From assembly GCF_024206495.1 (NCBI RefSeq), contig NZ_JAMBPQ010000012.1, positions 124,001-188,000 of the forward strand: a stretch of DNA of 64,000 bases. The letters run 5' to 3'. The DNA is from Paraburkholderia sp. CNPSo 3272. GTDB taxonomy: Bacteria; Pseudomonadota; Gammaproteobacteria; Burkholderiales; Burkholderiaceae. This document shows positions 7,579 through 15,831 of this stretch, one piece after another (positions within the stretch are counted from its first letter, which is position 1; every line of letters starts with the position of its first letter). A model generated the notes under the pieces. The model saw only the letters and a list, made by a program, of their open reading frames with translations. It did not search any database and had not been told where the DNA came from. Position numbers and translations under genes: made by a program.

Positions 7579-8412
7579 CTAGCGGAAGAAGACGTGTTGC
7601 GTGATCTTCGCGAGCGGATAGTGCACTCCGGGCCGGATCTTCGCGGGCAGGTTGAGCGGTTTGAGCAGCATCTTCACGCACATGTCGGCGGAAAGGTTGT
7701 GGCGCACCAGCCTGTTCACGCGCGCAGTGAGTTCGCGGCTATAGGCCTCGTCGCGCACTCGGTCGGGGTAGCGGCCCGCGTACACATGACGCAGCGCAAT
7801 CTCGGAATCTTCGTTCTTGATCTCCATCACACGGCGCATGAGCGCGCCGAGCACGGCGAGACGCCCGTGACCTTCTATCTGGTTGTACTTCTTGAAATAG
7901 CGGAAAAAGTGCTTGTAGTGGCGCACTTCGTCGCTGCGAATGTTGTCGGTGATTTCCTTGAGCACGGGCTCATCCGAATACTCGCCGATCGCGCGGTAGA
8001 GCGTGGCGGTGCCGGTTTCGACCACGCAGCGAGCGACCATCTCGAGCGCGCGCGTTTTCTCGAACTCCTCGAACGAACAGGTCTTCGAATACTCTTCGAT
8101 AAAGGTCTGAAACGCCGCCTCCCAGTCGAACTCGGGCCACACGTACTGGATGTACGTCTTCAGCGCGCGTCCGTGCTGAAGCTCCTCGGGCTCCCATTCG
8201 CGGTTGAGCCACTCGGAGACCTCGGGGTCGCCGTTGAAGAACACGTTCAGGTTGCTCGTGTATAGGTCGGAACCGCTTTCAATGAACGAAGAGGCGGCGA
8301 GGAGCAGCATCAGGTCTTCGTTGGCGGCGGCGCGTTGACGGTCGATACGTGAGAGATCGATGTCTTCGATGCGCCAGGGCATCACATGGCGAGGCTCATT
8401 GTCGTTACACAT
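7579..8412 (-). CDS. Ferritin-like diiron protein, type 2 fatty-acid desaturase family
   Basis: A 277-residue protein with the four-helix diiron carboxylate pattern of acyl-ACP desaturases and related ferritin-like proteins. The ligand motifs seen are EELQHG (about residue 75) in the first pair of helices and DEVRHYKHF (about residue 160) in the second, both of the E-x-x-H type, with a conserved E-TGTATLYRAIGEY helix between. The length is shorter than plant stearoyl-ACP desaturase (about 360). It may modify fatty acids or act in an oxygenase or oxidase reaction; no acyl-carrier partner gene is adjacent. It converges with rhlE across a shared terminator. The fold is well supported, the reaction is not. 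Confidence 0.7.
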   Translation of the reverse strand: MCNDNEPRHVMPWRIEDIDLSRIDRQRAAANEDLMLLLAASSFIESGSDLYTSNLNVFFNGDPEVSEWLNREWEPEELQHGRALKTYIQYVWPEFDWEAAFQTFIEEYSKTCSFEEFEKTRALEMVARCVVETGTATLYRAIGEYSDEPVLKEITDNIRSDEVRHYKHFFRYFKKYNQIEGHGRLAVLGALMRRVMEIKNEDSEIALRHVYAGRYPDRVRDEAYSRELTARVNRLVRHNLSADMCVKMLLKPLNLPAKIRPGVHYPLAKITQHVFFR

Positions 8413-9039
8413 TGTGTCCTACTCCCGAAGCGGCGTTCTACGCTCACGACGCGCGGCGCCCGGCCGGAAGCTCGAGGCCCGGCGAACTGCCATTAGGCGT
8501 GGCGAACGTTACAAGCCATCCCTATTTCCATCTTAGCTGTACTTTCGCGTAGCTGCAGTCACAAAGCACAGACCGGGCCGGGTTCCCGCAGTTCCGGGAA
8601 TAAACACCCTCTTCGCGTTACGTCATGTGACGATCACCCACCGACGCGCAATCGCAATACCCGCAGGGCGTACCTGTGTTCGATGCGTCGCGTTTCGAAG
8701 CGGCTATGCGCGCTGTGTGCCGCGCTGCGGCACGAACCTCAAGTGATTTCGCGAATCCAGGCCGCTCGCACCACCGCTGCGTGCGGGCTCGAATGTCAAA
8801 GGGAATATTTTCGGGGCGTGGTTTGTACAACGCAACGGCGTTGACTACACTCCAGTTCCCCGAGGTAGATCCCGGGCTGGACGTCGTTTTGGCCGCGCAC
8901 AGGCGGCCCGGGCGGCCGGTCCCTCCAGCCAGTCGATCTGCACCGTCGCAGGCTTTCGCTCATACCACCGCATGTCTGTCGCTGCGCCGCCCTGCGGGCC
9001 GCAACCGGCGACCTCTGATGCGGCAACACGGAGAGAACG
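8413..9039. other. 627-bp gene-poor interval with several short dyads
   Basis: No open frame here looks like a protein. It should contain the promoter of the diiron gene (reading left) and of the small gene at 9040 (reading right). I see TTCCCG/CGGGAA (8583-8600), the dyad CGTCATGTGACG (8621-8632) and GTGCCGC/GCGGCAC (8717-8733). TTGACT near 8841 could be a -35 element, with no convincing -10 partner. A non-coding RNA cannot be excluded. Confidence 0.4.
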
Positions 9040-9237
9040 ATGCTGAGTCCGCATGAATTCGCCACCCTGCTGCTAGTACAGGACGCCCCCAACCAGCTCG
9101 ACATGGAGCGAGAAGAACTGGACGCCTTGCTCGAACGACAGCTCGTCCAACTGGAGCGCCTCGCATCCGGCCTTCAGCAATGGCGACTAACCGAAATCGG
9201 CGACTCTGCGTTGCGCGCCATCAAACGGTGTTCGTAG
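9040..9237 (+). CDS. Small hypothetical protein (65 aa)
   Basis: A 65-residue soluble protein I cannot assign to a named family. It is rich in Leu, Glu and Gln (for example DMEREELDALLERQLVQLERLASGLQQW), suggesting one or two amphipathic helices that could form a helical hairpin or coiled coil. Support for its being a real gene comes from CGGAGAGA directly upstream (9030-9037), an ATG at proper spacing, and a strong intrinsic terminator downstream at 9387-9433. The transcript would be short and monocistronic. Its role is unknown. Confidence 0.65.
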   Translation: MLSPHEFATLLLVQDAPNQLDMEREELDALLERQLVQLERLASGLQQWRLTEIGDSALRAIKRCS

Positions 9238-9386
9238 CCTGATCCCGCGGGTCGAGTACCCGCGCAGCCACAGGCTCCATTGCCCTTTATCGATTTGCGC
9301 GGATGCATGGATCGTCCGCGAGCCCGACCTGGTCGGGCACGTCCCCGATGCAGGCGCACGGCAGTAGACGCACGCGCCTGCAGTGC

Positions 9387-9433
9387 ATGGTCACGCGGAC
9401 CCGCGCGCTTCATGCCCGCGTGACCATTTTTTT
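9387..9433 (+). terminator. Intrinsic terminator after the 65-aa gene
   Basis: ATGGTCACGCGG (9387-9398) pairs perfectly with CCGCGTGACCAT (9416-9427) around a 17-nt loop, followed by seven T (9427-9433). It lies 150 bases after the stop of the small gene, so the mRNA has a long 3' region. Confidence 0.88.
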
Positions 9434-9495
9434 GCGCATGCGTCCTCGCACGCGCGAATGCACGCACCCTGACGCGGCACGATCCGCCTGTTCGC

Positions 9496-9873
9496 CTACC
9501 CGGCTCGCAGCGTGGGGTCGACCGCCGAGCGCCAGCTCAGCGCCTGGGCGCGCTGCGCATTGAGGAAGTTCACCCACTCGCCCCGCGACTCGCCGTTGCC
9601 GCTCTTGCCGAGCGTGGTGTATTGCTGCGCGAGTTGAGCCTGGAAGCTGCAAAACTGCTCCTGGGGCAGCCTGCCGCGCCGATTGGCGACCCACGCGTCG
9701 AAAATGGCCGCGTAGACGCCCGGCGCATAGGCACCGAAATCGACCGCCTGGCCGCCGCACATCTGCTGCAAAGCGGCGAGCGACGGCGCGCGCCCCCCGC
9801 CTTCCGGGCCCGGCGGCGCGCCCACGCACCCCGCGAGCAGCACGGCTGCACCGATCATTGCAATTGCACGCAT
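9496..9873 (-). CDS. Predicted lipoprotein, unknown function
   Basis: A 125-residue protein with a lipoprotein signal: MRAIAMIGAAVLLAGC, in which LAGC is the lipobox and Cys16 the lipidated residue. After a short Pro/Gly-rich linker the mature part has two further Cys (MCGGQ and QFCSFQ) that could form a disulfide, and an IFDAWVANRRGRLPQEQF region. It should be anchored in the outer or inner membrane facing the periplasm. I do not recognise a domain. ATG 9873 is chosen because the signal begins there; the frame stays open far upstream only because it runs antisense through glpK. It is divergent from glpK. Confidence 0.72.
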   Translation of the reverse strand: MRAIAMIGAAVLLAGCVGAPPGPEGGGRAPSLAALQQMCGGQAVDFGAYAPGVYAAIFDAWVANRRGRLPQEQFCSFQAQLAQQYTTLGKSGNGESRGEWVNFLNAQRAQALSWRSAVDPTLRAG

Positions 9874-10083
9874 GATTGCCTCGTTATCGTTTTCGACTGG
9901 TTGGAACGTCTGCATCCCGACCCGGTTATTGTCGCACCGCGCCGCACTGGCGGCGCCCTTGCCGTTCCGTTGCGCCGAATCGAGCGCAACTCGCTTTCGG
10001 GCTATGCTGGGTCCGATGCCGCGTGCCTCGTTGCGCGCCGGTCGACGCGCGTACCGCCGCGCCCCCTCCAGGGAGACTGCACG

Positions 10084-11619
10084 ATGCCTCAGTCGCACGC
10101 CGATTCGTACATCCTCGCGCTGGACCAGGGCACGACGAGTTCGCGCGCCCTGCTGCTCGAACGCAGCGGCGCAATCGTCGCGCTCGCGCAGAAGGAGTTC
10201 GCACAACTTTACCCGCGGCCCGGCTGGGTCGAGCATGACCCGCGCGACATCTGGTCGAGCCAGGCGGGCGTCGCGGCGGAAACGCTCACGCGCGCGGGCG
10301 TCGGGGCCGCCGCGATTGCGGGCATCGGCATCACGAACCAGCGCGAAACGACCATCGTGTGGGACCGTGCAACGGGTCACCCCGTGTACAACGCGATCGT
10401 CTGGCAGGACCGCCGCACGGCCGGCTATTGCGACGAACTGAAAGCGCGCGGCCTCGAGCCGATGGTGCGCGCGAAAACTGGCCTGCCGATCGACGCGTAC
10501 TTTTCGGCCACCAAACTCCGCTGGATTCTCGATCACGTCGAGGGCGCGCGCGAAAAAGCGCGCGCGGGCCGGCTCGCATTCGGCACCGTGGACAGCTGGC
10601 TGCTGTGGCACTTCACGCGCGGCGCGCTGCACGCCACCGACGTCACCAACGCGGCGCGCACGATGCTGTTCGACATCCACACGCTGCGCTGGGACGACGA
10701 CCTGCTCGCGCTCTTCGAGATTCCGCGCAGCATGCTGCCGGAGGTGCGTTCGTCGTCGGAGGTCTATGCGCGCACGGCGGCGTCGCTCTTCGCCGCCGAA
10801 ATCCCGCTTGCCGGCGTGGCCGGCGACCAGCATGCGGCGCTCTTCGGGCAGATGTGCATGCGCCCCGGCATGGTGAAGAACACCTACGGCACCGGCTGCT
10901 TTCTCGTGATGAATACCGGCGCGCAGCCCGTCGAGTCGAGCCACAACCTCGTCACGACCATCGCGTGGCAAGCGCTCGGACAAACGCAATACGCGCTGGA
11001 GGGCAGCATCTTTATCGCTGGCGCGGTGGTGCAATGGCTGCGCGACGGGCTCGGCATCATCCGCAGCGCAGCGGAAATCGAACCGCTCGCGGCGAGCGTG
11101 CCGCACAGCGACGGCGTGTACCTCGTGCCCGCGTTCGCCGGCCTCGGCGCGCCGCACTGGAACGCGCACGCGCGCGGCACGCTGTTCGGGCTCACGCGCG
11201 GCACGACCGCGGCGCATATCGCACGCGCGGCGCTCGACTCGATCGCCTATCAGTCGTTCGACGTGCTCGCCGCCATGGAGGCCGATTCCGGCATGCGCGT
11301 GAACGAGCTGCGCGTGGATGGCGGCGCCAGCGCAAACGATCTGCTCATGCAGTTCCAGGCCGATCTGCTGGGCGCAAACGTGCTGCGGCCGCGCTCGAGC
11401 GAGAGCACCGCGCTGGGCGCGGGATATCTGGCCGGGCTCGCGGTGGGGTTCTGGCGGGATATCGACGAACTCCAGCAGCATTGGAGCCTCGAGCGGCGCT
11501 TCACGCCCTCGTCGCCGCGCGACGATGCGGCAAGGCGCCTGGCCGGCTGGCAGCGCGCGATACTCGCGGCAAAAGCATGGGCCGACACCCGCGAGGCAGA
11601 CACAATGGACGACGGCTGA
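10084..11619 (+). CDS. glpK: Glycerol kinase
   Basis: A 511-residue FGGY-family sugar kinase that phosphorylates glycerol to sn-glycerol 3-phosphate in the cytoplasm. The ATP/glycerol signature DQGTTSSR is at residues 14-21, GITNQRETT and WQDRRT follow as in glycerol kinases, YGTGCF is near 267 and the second FGGY signature DGGASAND near 413. Length matches the family (about 500). ATG 10084 follows AGGGAGA and fits the family N-terminus; the frame stays open upstream to 9622 but overlaps the lipoprotein gene. No glpF, glpD or glpR gene lies beside it, so glycerol uptake and oxidation must be encoded elsewhere. The HAD phosphatase gene starts 141 bases downstream. Confidence 0.95.
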   Translation: MPQSHADSYILALDQGTTSSRALLLERSGAIVALAQKEFAQLYPRPGWVEHDPRDIWSSQAGVAAETLTRAGVGAAAIAGIGITNQRETTIVWDRATGHPVYNAIVWQDRRTAGYCDELKARGLEPMVRAKTGLPIDAYFSATKLRWILDHVEGAREKARAGRLAFGTVDSWLLWHFTRGALHATDVTNAARTMLFDIHTLRWDDDLLALFEIPRSMLPEVRSSSEVYARTAASLFAAEIPLAGVAGDQHAALFGQMCMRPGMVKNTYGTGCFLVMNTGAQPVESSHNLVTTIAWQALGQTQYALEGSIFIAGAVVQWLRDGLGIIRSAAEIEPLAASVPHSDGVYLVPAFAGLGAPHWNAHARGTLFGLTRGTTAAHIARAALDSIAYQSFDVLAAMEADSGMRVNELRVDGGASANDLLMQFQADLLGANVLRPRSSESTALGAGYLAGLAVGFWRDIDELQQHWSLERRFTPSSPRDDAARRLAGWQRAILAAKAWADTREADTMDDG

Positions 11620-11760
11620 GCCTCGCAGGCCGCCAGTGCGCTGCGTGCAAAAAGCAAAAGCACGTATGATGGGAGTTTCCACCTTGCCGCCTGCCTGGCT
11701 CAGGCGCACGCACCGGCCACTGACCGCTGGCCGCGCGCTGGCCGGCCTCTCGTTTCACGC

Positions 11761-12447
11761 ATGATCGACCATCTCATCTGCGACTGTGACGGCGTGCTCG
11801 TCGACAGCGAAGTTATCGCCGACCGCGTTCTTTTCGACTCGCTCAGCAGTACCTTTCCCGGCATCGATTTTCACGCCGCCGTGAATGCGGCGTTCGGCCA
11901 GCAGACCTCGCGCTTTCTCACCGACGTCGCCGCGCGCTTCGACCTCACGATGCCCAAGGACTTTCTCGAGACCATCGAACATCGTTGCGAAGCCGCCATT
12001 GCCGAATCGGTGAGCCCGATCAACGGCGTGCGCGACGCCTTGCGCCGGGTGACGCTTCCTGCCGCGGTCGTTTCGAACAGCCGGCTCACGCGCGTGCACG
12101 CTTCGGTGCGGCGCGCCGGGCTCGACACGATCTTCGGCAATCGCATCTTCAGCGCCGAGCAGGTCGCGCGGCCCAAGCCTTATCCGGACGTGTACCTGCA
12201 TGCAGCGAAGCAGCTCGGCGTGGAGCCGGCGCGCTGCATCGTCGTCGAAGACAGCATTTCGGGTTTGAACGCCGCGCGTGCGGCAGGCATGAAGACGATT
12301 GCGTTCGTAGGCGCGAGCCACATTCCTTCGGGCTACGCCGATGTGCTGCGCGAGATGGGCATCACGCGCATCATGGCGCACATGGAAGAACTGCCGGCGC
12401 TCGTCGAGGCCGGCGTGCGCGGCGAATTCGGCGACGTGCAGTCGTAA
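11761..12447 (+). CDS. HAD-superfamily phosphatase (subfamily IA, beta-PGM-like)
   Basis: A 228-residue HAD hydrolase. Motif I is DCDGVLVDSE with nucleophile Asp8 and Asp10, motif II VVSNS, motif III the Lys in RPKPYPD, and motif IV VVEDSISGLNAARAAGM with the Mg-binding acid. The cap insertion after motif I is the helical C1 type found in phosphoglycolate phosphatase, beta-phosphoglucomutase and 6-phosphogluconate phosphatase. The substrate cannot be read from sequence. Its position after glpK, in the same direction, makes a sugar- or glycerol-phosphate substrate possible, but the 141-base gap weakens the operon argument. It converges with ribB. Confidence 0.82.
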   Translation: MIDHLICDCDGVLVDSEVIADRVLFDSLSSTFPGIDFHAAVNAAFGQQTSRFLTDVAARFDLTMPKDFLETIEHRCEAAIAESVSPINGVRDALRRVTLPAAVVSNSRLTRVHASVRRAGLDTIFGNRIFSAEQVARPKPYPDVYLHAAKQLGVEPARCIVVEDSISGLNAARAAGMKTIAFVGASHIPSGYADVLREMGITRIMAHMEELPALVEAGVRGEFGDVQS

Positions 12448-12458
12448 GACTGCGCGCC

Positions 12459-13187
12459 TCAGGCCGGCTCGGCGCAGCGCTCGCGCGCCACGGCGAGCGA
12501 CTCGCGAAACGCCACCAGCTCGGCAATCGAAAGCACCGGCAGATCGTGCAGCTTCGCGAAGTCGTCGACCTGCTTGCCGCGCGCCATCGTGCCATCCGGG
12601 TTCATCAGCTCGCACAGGACGCCGGCCGGCGCAAGACCCGCGAGCACCGCCAGATCCACGGTGCCTTCGGTATGGCCGCGGCGCGCCAGCACGCCGCCCT
12701 TCTGCGCGCGCAGCGGAAACACGTGGCCGGGGCGCACGATATCGGCAGGCTTGGCGTCCGGGGCGATCGCGGCGCGGATCGTCGTCACGCGGTCGGCTGC
12801 CGAAACGCCCGTGCTCACGCCGTCGCGCGCCTCGATCGAGACCGTGAACGCGGTGCGGTTGCGGCTCTCGTTGTGGGCCGCCATCGGCGGCAGTTCGAGC
12901 GCGCGCACCTTTTCGTCAGACAGACACAGGCAGACGATGCCGCTGCATTCGCGGATGAAGAGCGCCATCGTTTCGGGCGAGAGGCGTTCGGCGGCGACGA
13001 TCAGATCTGCCTCGTCCTCGCGGTCGTGGTCATCCTGCAGCACGACCGGGCGGCCTTCGCGCATGGCTTGCAACGCGGCGGCAATGCGCGGGGGCACCGG
13101 CTCGGAATCGATGAACGGGAGATCGGCGGCGGCGTCGAGCGGCGCGCCCTGGGATGAAGCGAGAGGGGTACTGGCAGTAAGGGACAT
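12459..13187 (-). CDS. ribB: 3,4-dihydroxy-2-butanone 4-phosphate synthase
   Basis: A 242-residue enzyme that converts ribulose 5-phosphate to 3,4-dihydroxy-2-butanone 4-phosphate and formate for riboflavin synthesis. Family motifs are DDHDREDEADLI with the Mg-binding acids, the ECSGIVCLCL segment, the TAFTVSIEARDGVSTG loop and RPGHVFPL...GHTEG. It is a single-domain RibB, not a RibBA fusion, as the protein ends soon after the synthase domain. GAGGAG lies 7-9 bases before ATG 13187. An FMN riboswitch occupies the leader, so expression should fall when FMN is plentiful. This copy stands apart from other rib genes. Confidence 0.94.
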   Translation of the reverse strand: MSLTASTPLASSQGAPLDAAADLPFIDSEPVPPRIAAALQAMREGRPVVLQDDHDREDEADLIVAAERLSPETMALFIRECSGIVCLCLSDEKVRALELPPMAAHNESRNRTAFTVSIEARDGVSTGVSAADRVTTIRAAIAPDAKPADIVRPGHVFPLRAQKGGVLARRGHTEGTVDLAVLAGLAPAGVLCELMNPDGTMARGKQVDDFAKLHDLPVLSIAELVAFRESLAVARERCAEPA

Positions 13188-13352
13188 GTGAAACGCTCCT
13201 CGCGAGAGTTAGGCGAAAAACGTTTCAGGGCATTGCAAACAGACAGGAATCCCCGGCACGCGTGATTCGCACGGATGCGGCGCGCCCCGAAAATGGGGAC
13301 GCACACACATCGGCCGAAACGCCGCGGCGGATGGGCAAACATGACCATCTGC

Positions 13353-13520
13353 ACATCTTCTTTCATCCGGACTATGACCGTCGGCTCTGGCTTCGCACCA
13401 GATCTGCTGACCCTGCGCACGACACAATGAGGCTCGCGCAGGCGCTCGCGGGCTTGTCGGCCTTGCCTTGCGGCGCGGCCGGCATACCGCCGGTGGGGAA
13501 TTTCACCCCGCCCTGAAGAC
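13353..13520 (-). promoter_or_regulatory. FMN riboswitch (RFN element) upstream of ribB
   Basis: Reading the minus strand from 13520, the leader shows the hallmark GGCGGGGTGAAATTCCCC followed by ACCGGCGGTA, a central AAGCCCGCGAGCG-type segment, GGTCAGCAGATCTGGTG, and near the end AGTCCGGATGAAAGAAGAT. These are the conserved elements of the six-stem RFN aptamer. The remaining 165 bases to the ribB start would hold the expression platform, with a CCCC/GGGG hairpin at 13285-13298. FMN binding is expected to repress ribB. Confidence 0.93.
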
Positions 13521-13637
13521 GCACTGATTACCGGCTTATTACCTGATTTAACCGGCGGGCAAAGGATACAACAGGCTGCACAACTGTGCAGCGCAAAAAA
13601 GTGCGACTAGAGAATTTTCTCGACGATGCGACACGAC

Positions 13638-14384
13638 TCATGCCGGCTGCGCCGCCACGGCTGCGACTGCGACTGCCTCGCCCGCCTCGACCGTCCTGAC
13701 CGCTTCGGCTGCCGATCCCACTTCGCCGACCGCCGTCCCGGCCGGCACGTCCCAACGCGGCGGCGTCTCCGCGTTGAGCGTCACGCGAAACACGCGCGCC
13801 TCGGTGTCGCCCGGGTTGCGCAAGCTGTGCGGCTGGTCGGCGTCGAACACGATTGCGTCGCCGGTGGCGAGCAGCTGGGGCCGGTCGTGCACGCTCACTT
13901 CGAGCGTGCCCTCGCTCACCACGAGGTTCACCGTCGTGCCGGGCGGGCGGCGCGCGCCGGGCTCGGTGTGCAGCGGCGCGATGCGAAGTTCGTGGAATTC
14001 GGCGGCGGCCGGCTCCCCTTCCGGATAGAGCGCGCGTGCCGAATAACGGCCGTCGGCGGAAACGAGGCGCGACGCCCGCTCGGCGGGCAAATGCTCGAAG
14101 CCGTTCACGGCATGCCGCCGCAGGAATGCCGAAACCGAGACCTTGAGCGCCGCCGCCACCTTGCACAGCACCTTGATCGACGGCACGCTGCGCGCCGACT
14201 CGACTTGAGCGAGCATCGCGCGCGAGACACCGGAGGCGCGTGCGAGCGCATCGAGCGAAAGCTGGCGTTCGGCGCGCAGCCGGGCGAGGTTGACGCCCAC
14301 GAGATGTTCAAGCGTCTCGTAAGATCCTTCGGTGTGCGCAATATCGGGTTGTGCATCGCGTACGAGCGCGAGGGGTGAATGCAT
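13638..14384 (-). CDS. XRE-family transcriptional regulator with C-terminal cupin
   Basis: A 248-residue regulator. Residues about 25-80 form a Cro/C1-type helix-turn-helix (LARLRAERQLSLDALARASGVSRAMLAQVESARSVPS contains the two helices). Residues about 120-205 form a small cupin domain (PGARRPPGTTVNLVV, LATGDAIVFDADQPH). This XRE-cupin layout is typical of regulators of amino-acid, polyamine or amine catabolism and export. ATG 14384 is chosen because TGGAGG stands just before it; the frame opens to 14411. After residue 215 there is an Ala/Val/Glu-rich tail. Its target may be the MFS gene upstream of it on the same strand, but no operator could be identified. Confidence 0.85.
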   Translation of the reverse strand: MHSPLALVRDAQPDIAHTEGSYETLEHLVGVNLARLRAERQLSLDALARASGVSRAMLAQVESARSVPSIKVLCKVAAALKVSVSAFLRRHAVNGFEHLPAERASRLVSADGRYSARALYPEGEPAAAEFHELRIAPLHTEPGARRPPGTTVNLVVSEGTLEVSVHDRPQLLATGDAIVFDADQPHSLRNPGDTEARVFRVTLNAETPPRWDVPAGTAVGEVGSAAEAVRTVEAGEAVAVAAVAAQPA

Positions 14385-14586
14385 GGCTGCCTCCAGGCAG
14401 CGCCGCGTCATTGCGGCGCAAGAGCATGAATGGAGGCAAGACTAGCATCGCGATTTGCCGCGCCCAACGAAGTTATCTTCACACTGTTATCAGCATTGCA
14501 GAGCGCGAATCGTGGATTGCTTTCGCGCCCTGCGCATAAGGCGCGCTGCCTTCTGCACGGCCTTGCGCATTGCCCTCGTCAGGCGC

Positions 14587-15774
14587 TCACGTATTCTGCC
14601 GCGCCGCCACGTGCGCGTCGCGCAGCGGTACGGCGCGCGTATCGAGCCGCGCCGCCGCCCATGTGAGCACGAGCGCCGCCACCGAGACGGCCGCGGCCAC
14701 CCACGGCAACGAGTCGAGCGCCACGCCGTGCGCAATCGCGAGGCCGCCCATCCACGCGCCCATTGCGTTCCCCACGTTGAACGCGCCGATGTTCAGCGTC
14801 GAAGCGAGATTCGGCGCCGCCGCGGCTTTCGCGACCACACGCATCTGCAGCGGCGGCACGGTCGCGAACGCGGCGATGCCCCACACGAATACGGTGATCG
14901 CGGCGGGCCACGCGGCGTGGCTCGTCTTCGTGAAGATGGCCATGACCACGGCGAGCACCACGAGAATGCCCATCAGCGAAGGCATCAGCGCGCGGTCCGC
15001 GAGCTTGCCGCCCAGGGTGTTGCCAAGCGTCAGACCCACGCCGAACAGCACGAGCATCAGCGTCACGCCGCGCGGCGAGAAGCCGCCCACCTGTTCGAGA
15101 ATCGGCGCGATGTAGGTGAACACGACGAACACGCCGCCGAAGCCCAGCACCGTCATGCCGAGCGCGAGCCACACCTGCGGGTCGCGCAGCACGCGCACTT
15201 CGTGGCCGAGCCCGGCCGGACCGCTGTCGTGATGGTTGGGCACCAGAGCCGTCACGCCGGCGAGCGAGATCACGCCAAGGCCGCTCACGATCCAGAACGC
15301 AACGCGCCAGCCGAACTGCTGGCCAATGGCGGTGCCAAACGGCACGCCCAGCACAGTGGCGAGCGTGAGCCCCGTGAACATCAGCGCGATGGCGCTCGCG
15401 CGCTTTTCCGGCGGCACGAGCGAGGCGGCCACCACGGCGCCGATGCCGAAGAACGAGCCGTGCGCGAACGATGCGACGACGCGCGCGACCATCAGCAGCG
15501 AATAGTTCGACGCGACCGCGCACATGACGTTGCCGACGATGAACACGCCCATCAACAGCTGCAGCGCGAGCTTGCGCGGCATGCGGCTCGTCAGCGCGGC
15601 AAGCAGCGGCGCGCCGGCCGCCACGCCGAGCGCATAGCCGGTCACGAGCAGACCCGCGGCGGGAATCGTCACATGCAGATCGCGCGCCACATCGGGCAAC
15701 AGGCCCATGATGAGGAACTCGGTGGTGCCGATGGCAAAAGCGCTGATGGCCAGCGCGAGCAAGGGGATAGGCAT
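14587..15774 (-). CDS. MFS transporter, DHA1 family (drug/sugar efflux type)
   Basis: A 395-residue inner-membrane exporter with twelve predicted helices. The N-terminus ISAFAIGTTEFLIMGLLPD is the signature of the AraJ/NepI/SotB-type DHA1 efflux proteins, and GYALGVAAGAPLLAALTSR with RKLAL is the loop 2-3 motif A region. CGGAGA precedes ATG 15774. A VOC-family gene ends 57 bases upstream on the same strand, so the two are probably one unit, with the LysR gene divergent. Substrate is unknown; purine ribonucleosides, sugars or drugs are the options for this subfamily. Confidence 0.88.
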   Translation of the reverse strand: MPIPLLALAISAFAIGTTEFLIMGLLPDVARDLHVTIPAAGLLVTGYALGVAAGAPLLAALTSRMPRKLALQLLMGVFIVGNVMCAVASNYSLLMVARVVASFAHGSFFGIGAVVAASLVPPEKRASAIALMFTGLTLATVLGVPFGTAIGQQFGWRVAFWIVSGLGVISLAGVTALVPNHHDSGPAGLGHEVRVLRDPQVWLALGMTVLGFGGVFVVFTYIAPILEQVGGFSPRGVTLMLVLFGVGLTLGNTLGGKLADRALMPSLMGILVVLAVVMAIFTKTSHAAWPAAITVFVWGIAAFATVPPLQMRVVAKAAAAPNLASTLNIGAFNVGNAMGAWMGGLAIAHGVALDSLPWVAAAVSVAALVLTWAAARLDTRAVPLRDAHVAARQNT

Positions 15775-15831
15775 CGAAATCTCCGAAAATCAGCCTGGAT
15801 TCAAATGGGCTTCAGTGGCATCCAGCGGCCA

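Noticed and set aside
5756..7681. A 641-residue open frame antisense to rhlE
   Set aside because: Low-complexity, with no recognisable domain, and it overlaps the well-supported RhlE frame entirely.
8618..8830. A 70-residue minus-strand frame in the gene-poor interval
   Set aside because: No ribosome binding site, Arg/Cys-rich, and nothing similar to a known small protein.
9874..11709. The upstream extension of the lipoprotein frame, antisense to glpK
   Set aside because: The lipoprotein signal begins at 9873. The extension has no start support and no family resemblance.
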